This document shows positions 62,501 through 64,000 of a DNA stretch of 64,000 bases, piece after piece. This stretch comes from Struthio camelus (taxonomy: Eukaryota > Chordata > Aves > Struthioniformes > Struthionidae): assembly GCF_040807025.1 (NCBI RefSeq), contig NC_090942.1:181425247-181489246 (forward strand), written 5' to 3'. The notes below the pieces were generated by a model. It made no database searches and was not told the DNA's origin. It worked only from the letters and a program-made list of their open reading frames with translations. Each line of letters begins with the position of its first letter. Position 1 is the stretch's first letter. The position numbers were made by a program, and so were the translations under genes.

Positions 62501-64000
62501 TTGGAGAGGTGAAATGGCTCCCACTTTGAACTATTGCCACATAACCCAAATAGTTATGACAACTTGTGGTACATTTTGAGAAAGGCAGGAAAAATGATGG
62601 AAAATTGAAACAATTTTCCTCATTTGCAGGCTTAATGCTTGACTTTCTCTTATATCGGCAGTATATTTCTCTGTAGTGAGGCTTCTAGTGTTATGCCTTC
62701 TCTGGTAAATTATACCCACTGTAATTGGGATCATTGGAGAATCAGTCAGAATCCCCAGCATATATTTTGCACTTTGTAGATGGTTTCATACTGATTCTCT
62801 CACTGATCTCTAATGATTAAATTATTCCTTAACTCATTCACAGAAATTTATTATATCTTAATTGATATGCAATATATTTTGACCTTATCACTTTTTTCTT
62901 GTAGATAATTAAGGGGCATTAATATCTCCCAGAATATATATTTCTTTTTTTTTCCCCTATTACTTTTTGCTACTCATTTTTACTTTTGCCAACTTTTAAA
63001 ATGATAATCACAAAGTGTGCTTCAGGATTAAATGTTACTAAGACTGTATTCCTTTCTCTGCTGCATGATTCACTAATTTATATACCCCACTACATGAATC
63101 ATTTTATGCTGTAGCATTCAACTGTGAGGTTTGCAGAGCTATCATCCGTTTCTTAACCAGAACTCACCAGTTTTGTACATCCCCTTGATATTACATTTTC
63201 CTAAGTATGTTATTACCTAGTATTTATCTAAATTAATTCCTCTGCTCTGAAGGACCCTCTTATGACAGGTTATAATCAGTCAATCATGCTTCATTTGTAA
63301 TAATACAGCATGACAAGTCATAATTCTGTATTCCAGTGGCCAGATTTATTCCGAATGCTTGCATGTGTGTTATTGCTGCATCTCTGCAGCTCCTTAGTGC
63401 CAACTTCAGCATTGCTATTCTTGGTTCACGGTGATAGTGAAAATTAAATTTAGTTGTCTCCCTTCAAAGAATATAGAATGAAGGAATACTAAAAACATAT
63501 ATTTAGGTACTAAACATCACTTACCTCTAAATATGACCTTGATGAGAGAAGTCTTGCTCAGACAAGCAGTGCAAAAATCAGCTTGCTTTGGTAGTAAGGA
63601 ATGGGCCTGCTCTGTGTAATACAGAAGAGAAGAATCTTCCCTTGATGTTTGTCTGACTGTCTTTATTAAGCAAAGAGTGAGTCTAGGCTTAGGCTCACTG
63701 AAATGTGTTCTCAGAAGAATCCCATCCCAGAGGACTAATTCAAAATGATTTGACATCCACAAATTCAGATCTTACACTGGTGGATGATGGAAAATGTGAG
63801 ACACTAACTAAAAATTCTGATAAAGAGAATGAAGCAGTAGCTCAGTTGTTGAAGAATCTTTTTTCAGTGTCTTATGTATTTTGAAAGACTGTGACTATAA
63901 CATTTGGGATTAATTCTGGGGTCCCTGACAGACACTGTTCTCTAATACCATTTTTAGAACTAGTACTCTCAAGTATGAATGATTTTAAGTGATTTAGTAT

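Larger units (their letters stand above)
43917..64000. other. AT-rich, gene-poor region
   Basis: No exon series, RNA gene or conserved protein domain could be recognised on either strand. Open frames are short (at most about 114 codons) and of low-complexity or AT-driven composition. The region holds microsatellites, old dispersed repeats, a GATA-hexamer cluster and GC-richer patches near 59.0-59.5 kb and 60.63-60.79 kb, the latter unidentified. Confidence 0.65.

Noticed and set aside
1-64000. Search for a novel multi-gene system, CRISPR array, tRNA or rRNA
   Set aside because: The window is vertebrate nuclear DNA with a single duplicated host gene and repeats. No spaced direct-repeat array or RNA gene signature was seen by eye.

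Overview
The window looks like bird (or at least sauropsid) nuclear DNA. The evidence is a vertebrate gene with GT-AG introns and a nearly full-length chicken-repeat-1 (CR1) LINE. It falls into two contrasting halves. Positions 1 to about 31,930 are GC-rich and gene-dense. From there to 64,000 the sequence is AT-rich and I find no host gene in it.

The GC-rich half is a direct tandem repeat of a unit of about 21.1 kb. Each unit carries one adenylate cyclase type 10 gene (ADCY10, soluble adenylyl cyclase, sAC) on the + strand. The first copy (A) is cut by the window start and shows its last 15 coding exons (238-9319). The second copy (B) is complete: 32 coding exons from an ATG at 11458 to a TAA at 30459, predicting 1616 residues against 1610 in human ADCY10. 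No premature stop or frameshift was seen in either copy. They differ at roughly 0.2% of sites plus a few small indels, so the duplication is very young, was recently homogenised, or is an assembly duplicate. The unit boundary is near 10,791 and the last unit ends near 31,931, where base composition changes abruptly.

The protein has the sAC layout: two cyclase domains (C1, C2), a P-loop NTPase module and a long helical C-terminal region. Metal- and ATP-binding residues of the cyclase site are conserved. The arginine that acts in bicarbonate sensing in human sAC (Arg176) is tryptophan here, and the Walker B acidic pair Asp-Glu is Asp-Asn. This is the most interesting functional signal in the window: two near-identical sAC genes whose bicarbonate switch may be altered.

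The AT-rich half holds the CR1 element (39,361 to about 43,916, minus strand), with a decayed ORF1 (SGNH esterase), a decayed ORF2 (endonuclease and reverse transcriptase) and a duplicated 5' promoter-like unit. It also holds microsatellites, two families of old dispersed repeats, a cluster of GATA-type hexamers near 50.6 kb, and a GC-richer block near 59.0-59.5 kb that may be a fossil LTR. I found no RNA gene, CRISPR array or other multi-gene system.
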